Shown here: piece after piece, positions 1 through 12,900 of the stretch
Position numbering within the stretch: the first letter of the stretch is position 1
Layout: each line of letters begins with the position of its first letter
Source: Rhynchopus sp. YZ270_cl-10
Lineage: Eukaryota; Euglenozoa; Diplonemea; Diplonemida; Diplonemidae
NCBI GenBank assembly: GCA_964035575.1
Contig: OZ037901.1
Location: forward strand, 1 to 64,000
DNA length: 64,000 bases
Direction of reading: 5' to 3'
Made by a program: the position numbers and the translations under genes
The notes under the pieces: generated by a model
Told to the model about the DNA's origin: nothing
Databases searched by the model: none
Seen by the model: only the letters and a program-made list of their open reading frames with translations

Positions 1-3000
1 GGTGGGGTTTGCGGGTTTGCGGGTTGGGTTTGCGGGTGGGTTTGCGGGTTTGCGGGTTTGCGGGTTTGCGGGTTTGCGGGTTTGCGGGTTTGCGGGTTTG
101 TACGGGTTTGCGGGTTTGCGGGTTTGCGGGTTTGCGGGTTTGCGGGTTTGCGGGGTTGCGGGTTTGCGGGTTGCGGGTTTGCGGGTTTGCGGGTTTGCGG
201 GTTTGCGGGTTTGCGGGTTTGCGGGTTTGCGGGGTTTGCGGGTTTGCGGGTTTGCGGGTTTGCGGGTTTGCGGGTTTGCGGGTTTCGGGGTTTGCGGGTT
301 TGCGGTGGTTTGCGGGTTTGCGGGTTTGCGGTTTGCGGGTTTGCGGGTTTGCGGGTTTGCGGGTTTGCGGGTTTGCGGGTTTGCGGGTTTGCGGGTTTGC
401 GGGTTTGCGGGTTTGCGGGTTTGCGGGTTTGCGGGTTTGCGGGTTTGCGGGTTTGCGGGTTTGCGGGTTTGCGGGTTTGCGGGTTTGCGGGTTTGCGGGT
501 TTGCGGGTTTGCGGGTTTGCGGGTTTGCGGGTTTGCGGGTTGGGGTTTGCGGGTTTGCGGGTTTGCGGGTTTGCGGGTTTGCGGGTTTGCGGGTTTGCGG
601 GTTTGCGGGTTTGCGGGTTTGCGGGTTTGCGGGTTTGCGGGTTTGCGGGTTTGCGGGTTTGCGGGTTTGCGGGTTTGCGGGTTTGCGGGTTTGCGGGTTT
701 GCGGGTTTGCGGGTTTGCGGGTTTGCGGGTTTGCGGGTTTGCGGGTTTGCGGGTTTGCGGGTTTGCGGGGTTTGCGGGTTTGCGGGTTTGCGGGTTTGCG
801 GGTTTGCGGGTTTGCGGGTTTGCGGGTTTGCGGGTTTGCGGGTTTGCGGGTTTGCGGGTTTGCGGGTTTGCGGGTTTGCGGGTTTGCGGGTTTGCGGGTT
901 TGCGGGTTTGCGGGTTTGCGGGTTTGCGGGTTTGCGGGTTTGCGGGTTTGCGGGTTTGCGGGTTTGCGGGTTTGCGGTTTGCGGGTTTGCGGGTTTGCGG
1001 GTTTGCGGGTTTGCGGGTTTGCGGGTTTGCGGGTTTGCGGTTTGCGGGTTTGCGGGTTTGCGGGTTTGCGGGTTTGCGGGTTTGCGGGTTTGCGGGTTTG
1101 CGGGTTTGCGGGTTTGCGGGTTTGCGGGTTTGCGGGTTTGCGGGTTTGCGGGTTTGCGGGTTTGCGGTTTGCGGGGTTTGCGGGGTTTGCGGGTTTGCGG
1201 GTTTGCGGGTTTGCGGGTTTGCGGGTTTGCGGGTTTGCGGGTTTGCGGGTTTGCGGGTTTGCGGGTTTGCGGGTTTGCGGGTTTGCGGGTTTGCGGTTTG
1301 CGGGTTTGCGGGTTTGCGGGTTTGCGGGTTTGCGGGTTTGCGGGTTTGCGGGTTTGCGGGTTTGCGGGTTTGCGGGTTTGCGGGTTTGCGGGTTTGCGGG
1401 TTTGCGGGTTTGCGGGTTTGCGGGTTTGCGGGTTTGCGGGTTTGCGGGTTTGCGGGTTTGCGGGTTTGCGGGTTTGCGGGTTTGCGGGTTTGCGGGTTTG
1501 CGGTTTGCGGGTTTGCGGGTTTGCGGGTTTGCGGGTTTGCGGTTTGCGGGTTTGCGGGTTTGCGGGTTTGCGGGTTTGCGGGTTTGCGGGTTTGCGGGTT
1601 TGCGGGTTTGCGGGTTTGCGGGTTTGCGGGTTTGCGGTTTGCGGGTTTGCGGGTTTGCGGGTTTGCGGGTTTGCGGGTTTGCGGGTTTGCGGGTTTGCGG
1701 GTTTGCGGGTTTGCGGGTTTGCGGGTTTGCGGGTTTGCGGGTTTGCGGGTTTGCGGGTTTGCGGGTTTGCGGGTTTGCGGGTTTGCGGGTTTGCGGGTTT
1801 GCGGGTTTGCGGGTTTGCGGGTTTGCGGGTTTGCGGGTTTGCGGTTTGCGGGTTTGCGGGTTTGCGTTGCGGGTTTGCGGGGTTTGCGGGTTTGCGGGTT
1901 TGCGGGTTTGCGGGTTTGCGGGTTTGCGGGTTTGCGGGTTTGCGGGTTTGCGGGTTTGCGGGTTTGCGGGTTTGCGGGTTTGCGGGTTTGCGGGGTTTGC
2001 GGGTTTGCGGGTTTGCGGGTTTGCGGGTTTGCGGGTTTGCGGGTTTGCGGGTTTGCGGGTTTGCGTGCGTTTGCGGGTTTGCGGGTTTGCGGGTTTGCGG
2101 GTTTGCGGGTTTGCGGGTTTGCGGGTTTGCGGGTTTGCGGGTTTGCGGGTTTGCGGGTTTGCGGGTTTGCGGGTTTGCGGGTTTGCGGTTTGCGGGTTGC
2201 GGTTTGCGGTTTGCGGGTTTGCGGGTTTGCGGGTTTGCGGGTTTGCGGGTTTGCGGGTTTGCGGGTTTGCGGGTTTGCGGGTTTGCGGGTTTGCGGGTTT
2301 GCGGGTTTGCGGGTTTGCGGGTTTGGCGGTTTGCGGGTTTGCGGGTTTGCGGGTTTGCGGGTTTGCGGGTTTGCGGTTTGCGGGTTTGCGGGTTTGCGGG
2401 TTTGCGGGTTTGCGGGTTTGCGGGTTTGCGGGTTTGCGGGTTTGCGGGTTTGCGGGTTTGCGGGTTTGCGGGTTTGCGGGTTTGCGGGTTTGCGGGTTTG
2501 CGGGTTTGCGGGTTTGCGGGTTTGCGGGTTTGCGGGTTTGCGGGTTTGCGGGTTTGCGGGTTTGCGGGTTTGCGGGTTTGCGGGGTTTGCGGGTTTGCGG
2601 GTTTGCGGTTTGCGGGTTTGCGGGTTTGCGGGTTTGCGGGTTTGCGGGTTTGCGGGTTTGCGGGTTGCGGGTTTGCGGGTTTGCGGGTTTGCGGGTTTGC
2701 GGGTTTGCGGGTTTGCGGGTTTGCGGGTTTGCGGGTTTGCGGGTTTGCGGGTTTGCGGGTTTGCGGTTTGCGGGTTTGCGGGTTTGCGGGTTTGCGGGTT
2801 TGCGGGTTTGCGGGTTTGCGGGTTTGCGGGTTTGCGGGTTTGCGGGTTTGCGGTTTGCGGGGTTTGCGGGTTTGCGGGTTTGCGGGTTTGCGGGTTTGCG
2901 GGTTTGCGGGTTTGCGGGTTTGCGGGTTTGCGGGTTTGCGGGTTTGCGGGTTTTGCGGGTTTGCGGGTTTGCGGGTTTGCGGGTTTGCGGGTTTGCGGGT

Positions 3001-6000
3001 TTGCGGGTTTGGCGGGTTTGCGGGTTTGCGGGTTTGCGGGGGTTTGCGGGTTTGCGGGTTTGCGGGTTTGCGGGTTTGCGGGTTTGCGGGTTTGCGGGTT
3101 TGCGGGTTTGCGGGTTTGCGGGTTTGCGGGTTTGCGGGTTTGCGGGTTTGCGGGTTTGCGGGTTTGCGGGTTTGCGGGTTTGCGGGTTTGCGGGTTTGCG
3201 GGTTTGCGGGTTTGCGGGTTTGCGGGTTTGCGGGTTTGCGGGTTTGCGGGTTTGCGGGTTTGCGGGTTTGCGGGTTTGCGGGTTTGCGGGTTTGCGGGTT
3301 TGCGGGTTTGCGGGTTTGCGGGTTTGCGGGTTTGCGGGTTTGCGGGTTTGCGGGTTGCGGGTTTGCGGGTTTGCGGGTTTGCGGGTTTGCGGTTTGCGGG
3401 TTTGCGGGTTTGCGGGTTTGCGGGTTTGCGGGTTTGCGGGTTTGCGGGTTTGCGGTTTGCGGGTTTGCGGGTTTGCGGGTTTGCGGGTTTGCGGGTTTGC
3501 GGGTTTGCGGGTTTGCGGGGTTTGCGGGTTTGCGGGTTTGCGGGTTTGCGGTTTGCGGGTTTGCGGGTTTGCGGGTTTGCGGGTTTGCGGGTTTGCGGGT
3601 TTGCGGGTTTGCGGGTTTGCGGGTTTGCGGGTTTGCGGGTTTGCGGGTTTGCGGGTTTGCGGGTTTGCGGGTTTGCGGGTTTGCGGGTTTGCGGGTTTGC
3701 GGGTTTGCGGGTTTGCGGGTTTGCGGGTTTGCGGGTTTGCGGGTTTGCGGGTTTGCGGGTTTGCGGGTTTGCGGGTTTGCGGGTTTGCGGGTTTGCGGGT
3801 TTGCGGGTTTGCGGGTTTGCGGGTTTGCGGGTTTGCGGGTTTGCGCGGTTTGCGGGTTTGCGGGTTTGCGGGTTTGCGGGTTTGCGGGTTTGCGGGTTTG
3901 CGGGTTTGCGGGTTTGCGGGTTTGCGGGTTTGCGGGTTTGCGGGTTTGCGGGTTTGCGGGTTTGCGGGTTTGCGGGTTTGCGGTTTGCGGGTTTGCGGTT
4001 TGCGGGTTTGCGGGTTTGCGGGTTTGCGGGTTTGCGGGTTTGCGGGTTTGCGGGTTTGCGGGTTTGCGGGTTTGCGGGTTTGCGGGTTTGCGGGTTTGCG
4101 GTTTGCGGGTTTGCGGGTTTGCGGGTTTGCGGGTTTGCGGGGTTTGCGGGTTTGGCGGGTTTGCGGGTTTGCGGGTTTGCGGGTTTGCGGGTTTGCGGGT
4201 TTGCGGGTTTGCGGGTTTGCGGGTTTGCGGGTTTGCGGGTTTGCGGGTTTGCGGGTTTGCGGGTTTGCGGGTTTGCGGGTTTGCGGGTTTGCGGGTTTGC
4301 GGGTTTGCGGGTTTGCGGGTTTGCGGGTTTGCGGGTTTGCGGGTTTGCGGGTTTGCGGGTTTGCGGGTTTGCGGTTTGCGGGTTTGCGGGTTTGCGGGTT
4401 TGCGGGTTTGCGGGTTTGCGGGTTTGCGGGTTTGCGGGTTTGCGGGTTTGCGGGTTTGCGGGTTTGCGGGTTTGCGGGTTTGCGGGTTTGCGGGTTTGCG
4501 GGTTTGCGGGTTTGCGGGTTTGCGGGTTTGCGGGTTTGCGGGTTTGCGGGTTTGCGGGTTTGCGGGTTTGCGGGTTTGCGGGTTTGCGGGTTTGCGGGTT
4601 TGCGGGTTTGCGGGTTTGCGGGTTTGGGGTTTGCGGGTTTGCGGGTTTGCGGGTTTGCGGGTTTGCGGGTTTGCGGGTTTGCGGGTTTGCGGGTTTGCGG
4701 GTTTGCGGGTTTGCGGGTTTGCGGGTTTGCGGGTTTGCGGGTTTGCGGGTTTGCGGGTTTGCGGGTTTGCGGGTTTGCGGGTTTGCGGGTTTGCGGGTTT
4801 GCGGGTTTGCGGGTTTGCGGGTTTGCGGGTTTGCGGGTTTGCGGGTTTGCGGGTTTGCGGGTTTGCGGGTTTGCGGGTTTGCGGGTTTGCGGGTTTGCGG
4901 GTTTGCGGGTTTGCGGGTTTGCGGGTTTGCGGGTTTGCGGGTTTGCGGGTTTGCGGGTTTGCGGGTTTGCGGGTTTGCGGGTTTGCGGGTTTGCGGGTTT
5001 GCGGGTTTGCGGGTTTGCCGGGTTTGCGGGTTTACGGGTTTGCGGGTTTACGGGTTTGCGGGTTTGCGGGTTTGCGGGTTTGCGGGTTTGCGGGTTTGCG
5101 GGTTTGCGGGTTTGCGGGTTTGCGGGTTTGCGGGTTTGCGGGTTTGCGGGTTTGCGGGTTTGCGGGTTTGCGGGTTTGCGGGTTTGCGGGTTTGCGGGTT
5201 TGCGGGTTTGCGGGTTTGCGGGTTTGCGGGTTTGCGGGTTTGCGGGTTTGCGGGTTTGCGGGTTTGCGGGTTTGCGGGTTTGCGGGTTTGCGGGTTTGCG
5301 GGTTTGCGGGTTTGCGGGTTTGCGGGTTTGCGGGTTTGCGGGTTTGCGGGTTTGCGGGTTTGCGGGTTTGCGGGTTTGCGGGTTTGCGGGTTTGCGGGTT
5401 TGCGGGTTTGCGGGTTTGCGGGTTTGCGGGTTTGCGGGTTTGCGGGTTTGCGGGTTTGCGGGTTTGCGGGTTTGCGGGTTTGCGGGTTTGCGGGTTTGCG
5501 GGTTTGCGGGTTTGCGGGTTTGCGGGTTTGCGGGTTTGCGGGTTTGCGGGTTTGCGGGTTTGCGGGTTTGCGGGTTTGCGGGTTTGCGGGTTTGCGGGTT
5601 TGCGGGTTTGCGGGTTTGCGGGTTTGCGGGTTTGCGGGTTTGCGGGTTTGCGGGTTTGCGGGTTTGCGGGTTTGCGGGTTTGCGGGTTTGCGGGTTTGCG
5701 GGTTTGCGGGTTTGCGGGTTTGCGGGTTTGCGGGTTTGCGGGTTTGCGGGTTTGCGGGTTTGCGGGTTTGCGGGTTTGCGGGTTTGCGGGTTTGCGGGTT
5801 TGCGGGTTTGCGGGTTTGCGGGTTTGCGGGTTTGCGGGTTTGCGGGTTTGCGGGTTTGCGGGTTTGCGGGTTTGCGGGTTTGCGGGTTTGCGGGTTTGCG
5901 GGTTTGCGGGTTTGCGGGTTTGCGGGTTTGCGGGTTTGCGGGTTTGCGGGTTTGCGGGTTTGCGGGTTTGCGGGTTTGCGGGTTTGCGGGTTTGCGGGTT

Positions 6001-9000
6001 TGCGGGTTTGCGGGTTTGCGGGTTTGCGGGTTTGCGGGTTTGCGGGTTTGCGGGTTTGCGGGTTTGCGGGTTTGCGGGTTTGCGGGTTTGCGGGTTTGCG
6101 GGTTTGCGGGTTTGCGGGTTTGCGGGTTTGCGGGTTTGCGGGTTTGCGGGTTTGCGGGTTTGCGGGTTTGCGGGTTTGCGGGTTTGCGGGTTTGCGGGTT
6201 TGCGGGTTTGCGGGTTTGCGGGTTTGCGGGTTTGCGGGTTTGCGGGTTTGCGGGTTTGCGGGTTTGCGGGTTTGCGGGTTTGCGGGTTTGCGGGTTTGCG
6301 GGTTTGCGGGTTTGCGGGTTTGCGGGTTTGCGGGTTTGCGGGTTTGCGGGTTTGCGGGTTTGCGGGTTTGCGGGTTTGCGGGTTTGCGGGTTTGCGGGTT
6401 TGCGGGTTTGCGGGTTTGCGGGTTTGCGGGTTTGCGGGTTTGCGGGTTTGCGGGTTTGCGGGTTTGCGGGTTTGCGGGTTTGCGGGTTTGCGGGTTTGCG
6501 GGTTTGCGGGTTTGCGGGTTTGCGGGTTTGCGGGTTTGCGGGTTTGCGGGTTTGCGGGTTTGCGGGTTTGCGGGTTTGCGGGTTTGCGGGTTTGCGGGTT
6601 TGCGGGTTTGCGGGTTTGCGGGTTTGCGGGTTTGCGGGTTTGCGGGTTTGCGGGTTTGCGGGTTTGCGGGTTTGCGGGTTTGCGGGTTTGCGGGTTTGCG
6701 GGTTTGCGGGTTTGCGGGTTTGCGGGTTTGCGGGTTTGCGGGTTTGCGGGTTTGCGGGTTTGCGGGTTTGCGGGTTTGCGGGTTTGCGGGTTTGCGGGTT
6801 TGCGGGTTTGCGGGTTTGCGGGTTTGCGGGTTTGCGGGTTTGCGGGTTTGCGGGTTTGCGGGTTTGCGGGTTTGCGGGTTTGCGGGTTTGCGGGTTTGCG
6901 GGTTTGCGGGTTTGCGGGTTTGCGGGTTTGCGGGTTTGCGGGTTTGCGGGTTTGCGGGTTTGCGGGTTTGCGGGTTTGCGGGTTTGCGGGTTTGCGGGTT
7001 TGCGGGTTTGCGGGTTTGCGGGTTTGCGGGTTTGCGGGTTTGCGGGTTTGCGGGTTTGCGGGTTTGCGGGTTTGCGGGTTTGCGGGTTTGCGGGTTTGCG
7101 GGTTTGCGGGTTTGCGGGTTTGCGGGTTTGCGGGTTTGCGGGTTTGCGGGTTTGCGGGTTTGCGGGTTTGCGGGTTTGCGGGTTTGCGGGTTTGCGGGTT
7201 TGCGGGTTTGCGGGTTTGCGGGTTTGCGGGTTTGCGGGTTTGCGGGTTTGCGGGTTTGCGGGTTTGCGGGTTTGCGGGTTTGCGGGTTTGCGGGTTTGCG
7301 GGTTTGCGGGTTTGCGGGTTTGCGGGTTTGCGGGTTTGCGGGTTTGCGGGTTTGCGGGTTTGCGGGTTTGCGGGTTTGCGGGTTTGCGGGTTTGCGGGTT
7401 TGCGGGTTTGCGGGTTTGCGGGTTTGCGGGTTTGCGGGTTTGCGGGTTTGCGGGTTTGCGGGTTTGCGGGTTTGCGGGTTTGCGGGTTTGCGGGTTTGCG
7501 GGTTTGCGGGTTTGCGGGTTTGCGGGTTTGCGGGTTTGCGGGTTTGCGGGTTTGCGGGTTTGCGGGTTTGCGGGTTTGCGGGTTTGCGGGTTTGCGGGTT
7601 TGCGGGTTTGCGGGTTTGCGGGTTTGCGGGTTTGCGGGTTTGCGGGTTTGCGGGTTTACGGGTTTGCGGGTTTGCGGGTTTGCGGGTTTGCGGGTTTGCG
7701 GGTTTGCGGGTTTGCGGGTTTGCGGGTTTGCGGGTTTGCGGGTTTGCGGGTTTGCGGGTTTGCGGGTTTGCGGGTTTGCGGGTTTGCGGGTTTGCGGGTT
7801 TGCGGGTTTGCGGGTTTGCGGGTTTGCGGGTTTGCGGGTTTGCGGGTTTGCGGGTTTGCGGGTTTGCGGGTTTGCGGGTTTGCGGGTTTGCGGGTTTGCG
7901 GGTTTGCGGGTTTGCGGGTTTGCGGGTTTGCGGGTTTGCGGGTTTGCGGGTTTGCGGGTTTGCGGGTTTGCGGGTTTGCGGGTTTGCGGGTTTGCGGGTT
8001 TGCGGGTTTGCGGGTTTGCGGGTTTGCGGGTTTGCGGGTTTGCGGGTTTGCGGGTTTGCGGGTTTGCGGGTTTGCGGGTTTGCGGGTTTGCGGGTTTGCG
8101 GGTTTGCGGGTTTGCGGGTTTGCGGGTTTGCGGGTTTGCGGGTTTGCGGGTTTGCGGGTTTGCGGGTTTGCGGGTTTGCGGGTTTGCGGGTTTGCGGGTT
8201 TGCGGGTTTGCGGGTTTGCGGGTTTGCGGGTTTGCGGGTTTGCGGGTTTGCGGGTTTGCGGGTTTGCGGGTTTGCGGGTTTGCGGGTTTGCGGGTTTGCG
8301 GGTTTGCGGGTTTGCGGGTTTGCGGGTTTGCGGGTTTGCGGGTTTGCGGGTTTGCGGGTTTGCGGGTTTGCGGGTTTGCGGGTTTGCGGGTTTGCGGGTT
8401 TGCGGGTTTGCGGGTTTGCGGGTTTGCGGGTTTGCGGGTTTGCGGGTTTGCGGGTTTGCGGGTTTGCGGGTTTGCGGGTTTGCGGGTTTGCGGGTTTGCG
8501 GGTTTGCGGGTTTGCGGGTTTGCGGGTTTGCGGGTTTGCGGGTTTGCGGGTTTGCGGGTTTGCGGGTTTGCGGGTTTGCGGGTTTGCGGGTTTGCGGGTT
8601 TGCGGGTTTGCGGGTTTGCGGGTTTGCGGGTTTGCGGGTTTGCGGGTTTGCGGGTTTGCGGGTTTGCGGGTTTGCGGGTTTGCGGGTTTGCGGGTTTGCG
8701 GGTTTGCGGGTTTGCGGGTTTGCGGGTTTGCGGGTTTGCGGGTTTGCGGGTTTGCGGGTTTGCGGGTTTGCGGGTTTGCGGGTTTGCGGGTTTGCGGGTT
8801 TGCGGGTTTGCGGGTTTGCGGGTTTGCGGGTTTGCGGGTTTGCGGGTTTGCGGGTTTGCGGGTTTGCGGGTTTGCGGGTTTGCGGGTTTGCGGGTTTGCG
8901 GGTTTGCGGGTTTGCGGGTTTGCGGGTTTGCGGGTTTGCGGGTTTGCGGGTTTGCGGGTTTGCGGGTTTGCGGGTTTGCGGGTTTGCGGGTTTGCGGGTT

Positions 9001-11646
9001 TGCGGGTTTGCGGGTTTGCGGGTTTGCGGGTTTGCGGGTTTGCGGGTTTGCGGGTTTGCGGGTTTGCGGGTTTGCGGGTTTGCGGGTTTGCGGGTTTGCG
9101 GGTTTGCGGGTTTGCGGGTTTGCGGGTTTGCGGGTTTGCGGGTTTGCGGGTTTGCGGGTTTGCGGGTTTGCGGGTTTGCGGGTTTGCGGGTTTGCGGGTT
9201 TGCGGGTTTGCGGGTTTGCGGGTTTGCGGGTTTGCGGGTTTGCGGGTTTGCGGGTTTGCGGGTTTGCGGGTTTGCGGGTTTGCGGGTTTGCGGGTTTGCG
9301 GGTTTGCGGGTTTGCGGGTTTGCGGGTTTGCGGGTTTGCGGGTTTGCGGGTTTGCGGGTTTGCGGGTTTGCGGGTTTGCGGGTTTGCGGGTTTGCGGGTT
9401 TGCGGGTTTGCGGGTTTGCGGGTTTGCGGGTTTGCGGGTTTGCGGGTTTGCGGGTTTGCGGGTTTGCGGGTTTGCGGGTTTGCGGGTTTGCGGGTTTGCG
9501 GGTTTGCGGGTTTGCGGGTTTGCGGGTTTGCGGGTTTGCGGGTTTGCGGGTTTGCGGGTTTGCGGGTTTGCGGGTTTGCGGGTTTGCGGGTTTGCGGGTT
9601 TGCGGGTTTGCGGGTTTGCGGGTTTGCGGGTTTGCGGGTTTGCGGGTTTGCGGGTTTGCGGGTTTGCGGGTTTGCGGGTTTGCGGGTTTGCGGGTTTGCG
9701 GGTTTGCGGGTTTGCGGGTTTGCGGGTTTGCGGGTTTGCGGGTTTGCGGGTTTGCGGGTTTGCGGGTTTGCGGGTTTGCGGGTTTGCGGGTTTGCGGGTT
9801 TGCGGGTTTGCGGGTTTGCGGGTTTGCGGGTTTGCGGGTTTGCGGGTTTGCGGGTTTGCGGGTTTGCGGGTTTGCGGGTTTGCGGGTTTGCGGGTTTGCG
9901 GGTTTGCGGGTTTGCGGGTTTGCGGGTTTGCGGGTTTGCGGGTTTGCGGGTTTGCGGGTTTGCGGGTTTGCGGGTTTGCGGGTTTGCGGGTTTGCGGGTT
10001 TGCGGGTTTGCGGGTTTGCGGGTTTGCGGGTTTGCGGGTTTGCGGGTTTGCGGGTTTGCGGGTTTGCGGGTTTGCGGGTTTGCGGGTTTGCGGGTTTGCG
10101 GGTTTGCGGGTTTGCGGGTTTGCGGGTTTGCGGGTTTGCGGGTTTGCGGGTTTGCGGGTTTGCGGGTTTGCGGGTTTGCGGGTTTGCGGGTTTGCGGGTT
10201 TGCGGGTTTGCGGGTTTGCGGGTTTGCGGGTTTGCGGGTTTGCGGGTTTGCGGGTTTGCGGGTTTGCGGGTTTGCGGGTTTGCGGGTTTGCGGGTTTGCG
10301 GGTTTGCGGGTTTGCGGGTTTGCGGGTTTGCGGGTTTGCGGGTTTGCGGGTTTGCGGGTTTGCGGGTTTGCGGGTTTGCGGGTTTGCGGGTTTGCGGGTT
10401 TGCGGGTTTGCGGGTTTGCGGGTTTGCGGGTTTGCGGGTTTGCGGGTTTGCGGGTTTGCGGGTTTGCGGGTTTGCGGGTTTGCGGGTTTGCGGGTTTGCG
10501 GGTTTGCGGGTTTGCGGGTTTGCGGGTTTGCGGGTTTGCGGGTTTGCGGGTTTGCGGGTTTGCGGGTTTGCGGGTTTGCGGGTTTGCGGGTTTGCGGGTT
10601 TGCGGGTTTGCGGGTTTGCGGGTTTGCGGGTTTGCGGGTTTGCGGGTTTGCGGGTTTGCGGGTTTGCGGGTTTGCGGGTTTGCGGGTTTGCGGGTTTGCG
10701 GGTTTGCGGGTTTGCGGGTTTGCGGGTTTGCGGGTTTGCGGGTTTGCGGGTTTGCGGGTTTGCGGGTTTGCGGGTTTGCGGGTTTGCGGGTTTGCGGGTT
10801 TGCGGGTTTGCGGGTTTGCGGGTTTGCGGGTTTGCGGGTTTGCGGGTTTGCGGGTTTGCGGGTTTGCGGGTTTGCGGGTTTGCGGGTTTGCGGGTTTGCG
10901 GGTTTGCGGGTTTGCGGGTTTGCGGGTTTGCGGGTTTGCGGGTTTGCGGGTTTGCGGGTTTGCGGGTTTGCGGGTTTGCGGGTTTGCGGGTTTGCGGGTT
11001 TGCGGGTTTGCGGGTTTGCGGGTTTGCGGGTTTGCGGGTTTGCGGGTTTGCGGGTTTGCGGGTTTGCGGGTTTGCGGGTTTGCGGGTTTGCGGGTTTGCG
11101 GGTTTGCGGGTTTGCGGGTTTGCGGGTTTGCGGGTTTGCGGGTTTGCGGGTTTGCGGGTTTGCGGGTTTGCGGGTTTGCGGGTTTGCGGGTTTGCGGGTT
11201 TGCGGGTTTGCGGGTTTGCGGGTTTGCGGGTTTGCGGGTTTGCGGGTTTGCGGGTTTGCGGGTTTGCGGGTTTGCGGGTTTGCGGGTTTGCGGGTTTGCG
11301 GGTTTGCGGGTTTGCGGGTTTGCGGGTTTGCGGGTTTGCGGGTTTGCGGGTTTGCGGGTTTGCGGGTTTGCGGGTTTGCGGGTTTGCGGGTTTGCGGGTT
11401 TGCGGGTTTGCGGGTTTGCGGGTTTGCGGGTTTGCGGGTTTGCGGGTTTGCGGGTTTGCGGGTTTGCGGGTTTGCGGGTTTGCGGGTTTGCGGGTTTGCG
11501 GGTTTGCGGGTTTGCGGGTTTGCGGGTTTGCGGGTTTGCGGGTTTGCGGGTTTACGGGTTTGCGGGTTTGCGGGTTTGCGGGTTTGCGGGTTTGCGGGTT
11601 TGCGGGTTTGCGGGTTTGCGGGTTTGCGGGTTTGCGGGTTTGCGGA
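1..11646 (+). repeat. 8-bp satellite array (GGGTTTGC)n
   Basis: About 1,450 head-to-tail copies of GGGTTTGC fill the window's left end. Because the unit is 8 bp and contains no stop in any plus frame, all three plus frames stay open for more than 3,800 codons (GFAGLRVC repeated); this is an artefact of the unit, not a gene. Roughly the first 5 kb contains many units with a gained or lost G or T. From about 5,050 on, the array is almost uniform, with rare TTTACGGG variants near 5,032, 5,047, 7,656 and 11,552. The plus strand has a GGG run every 8 bases and could form G-quadruplexes. Confidence 0.98.
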
Positions 11647-11998
11647 ATAAGGAGCTAAGGAGCTAAGGAGCTAAGGAGCTAAGGAGCTAAGGAGCTAAGG
11701 AGCTAAGGAGCTAAGGAGCTAAGGAGCTAAGGAGCTAAGGAGCTAAGGAGCTAAGGAGCTAAGGAGCTAAGGAGCTAAGGAGCTAAGGAGCTAAGGAGCT
11801 AAGGAGCTAAGGAGCTAAGGAGCTAAGGAGCTAAGGAGCTAAGGAGCTAAGGAGCTAAGGAGCTAAGGAGCTAAGGAGCTAAGGAGCTAAGGAGCTAAGG
11901 AGCTAAGGAGCTAAGGAGCTAAGGAGCTAAGGAGCTAAGGAGCTAAGGAGCTAAGGAGCTAAGGAGCTAAGGAGCTAAGGAGCTAAGGAGCTAAGGAG
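11647..11998. repeat. 8-bp satellite array (GGAGCTAA)n, left block
   Basis: About 44 near-perfect copies of an 8-bp unit with a central AGCT palindrome. The array starts directly at the end of the GGGTTTGC satellite and stops abruptly at the GTGCAC-motif element. The same array resumes at 13,899. Confidence 0.97.
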
Positions 11999-12004
11999 GC
12001 CACT

Positions 12005-12350
12005 CCGGTGCACAGGGGGCACGTCCGGTGCACAGGGGGCGCACCCCAAAACGGTGCACAGGGGGCGCCCAAAAATCCGGTGCACAGGGGGCGTTTTACC
12101 CGTGATTTAATAGCCGGGCGCCCCATGTGCACCGTTCTGACACGCCCCCTGTGCACCGTTTTTGGGGCGCCCCGTGTGCACCGGATTTTAGGCGCCCCCT
12201 GTGCACCGTTCAAAGACGCCCCCTGTGCACCGTTTTTGGTCGCCCCGTGTGCACCGGATTTTTCCAGGATACGCCCCCTGTGCACCGATTTTTCACTTAG
12301 GCGCCCCCTGTGCACCGGATTTTTTTCAAAAAGGCACCCTGTGCACCGGA
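12005..12350. repeat. Left GTGCAC motif cluster of element A
   Basis: Copies of GGTGCACAGGGGGC begin near 12,007, 12,027, 12,052 and 12,078. After a spacer at about 12,095-12,120, about nine copies follow in inverted orientation (GCCCCCTGTGCACC, with GCCCCGTGTGCACC variants). The two sets can fold on each other. Confidence 0.9.
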
Positions 12351-12423
12351 TCCAGTCTTCTCGGGGTTCAGTAACTCAGCTGTTTCACGCACTGAAAAAC
12401 TGTTATTTGCGAGTATTAGCGGG

Positions 12424-12900
12424 TTCTAGGTTGTGTTATCTGGCTGGTGTGGTGGTGCGGGTGCGCGGGGTTCGGGCAACGTTATCTGGCTGGTGTGGTC
12501 GATAAGCCGGCTGGTGGGTGCGGGTGCGCGGGAACTTGCTGGTTCTAGGTTGCGTTTTCTGGTTCTAGGTTACGTTATCTGGCTGGTGGTTGTGCGGGTT
12601 TGCGGGTTTGCGGGTGCGCGGGTTTGCGGGTTCTAGGTTGCGTTATCCGGCTGGTGTGGTGGTGCGGGTGCGCGGGGTTCGGGCAACGTTATCTGGCTGG
12701 TGTGGTCGATAAGCCGGCTGGTGGGTGCGGGTGCGCGGGAACCTGCTGGTTCTAGGTTGCGTTTTCTGGTTCTAGGTTACGTTATCTGTCTGGTGGTTGT
12801 GTGGGTTTGCGGGTTTGCGGGTGCGCGGGTTTGCGGGTTCTAGGTTGCGTTATCTGGCTGGTGTGGTTGATAGGGTTCTCGGGGGTCAGTTACATGCATT
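12424..12900. repeat. 207-bp tandem repeat containing GGGTTTGC seeds
   Basis: The sequence TTCTAGGTTG starts at 12,424, 12,631 and 12,838, exactly 207 bp apart. Two full units and one partial unit match over most of their length. Each full unit ends in a short run of GGGTTTGC-type units mixed with GGGTGCGC, which is the same motif as the 11.6-kb satellite. Confidence 0.9.

Noticed and set aside
1-11646. Telomere at the left end
   Set aside because: At a left chromosome end the plus strand should be C-rich; here it is G-rich, which is the wrong polarity. The unit also differs from the TTAGGG repeat of known euglenozoans. A subtelomeric or internal satellite fits better.
2-11666. Three overlapping plus-strand ORFs of about 3,870-3,885 codons
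   Set aside because: They are the GGGTTTGC satellite read in three frames; an 8-bp unit without a stop keeps every frame open. No start context, no composition other than the repeat.
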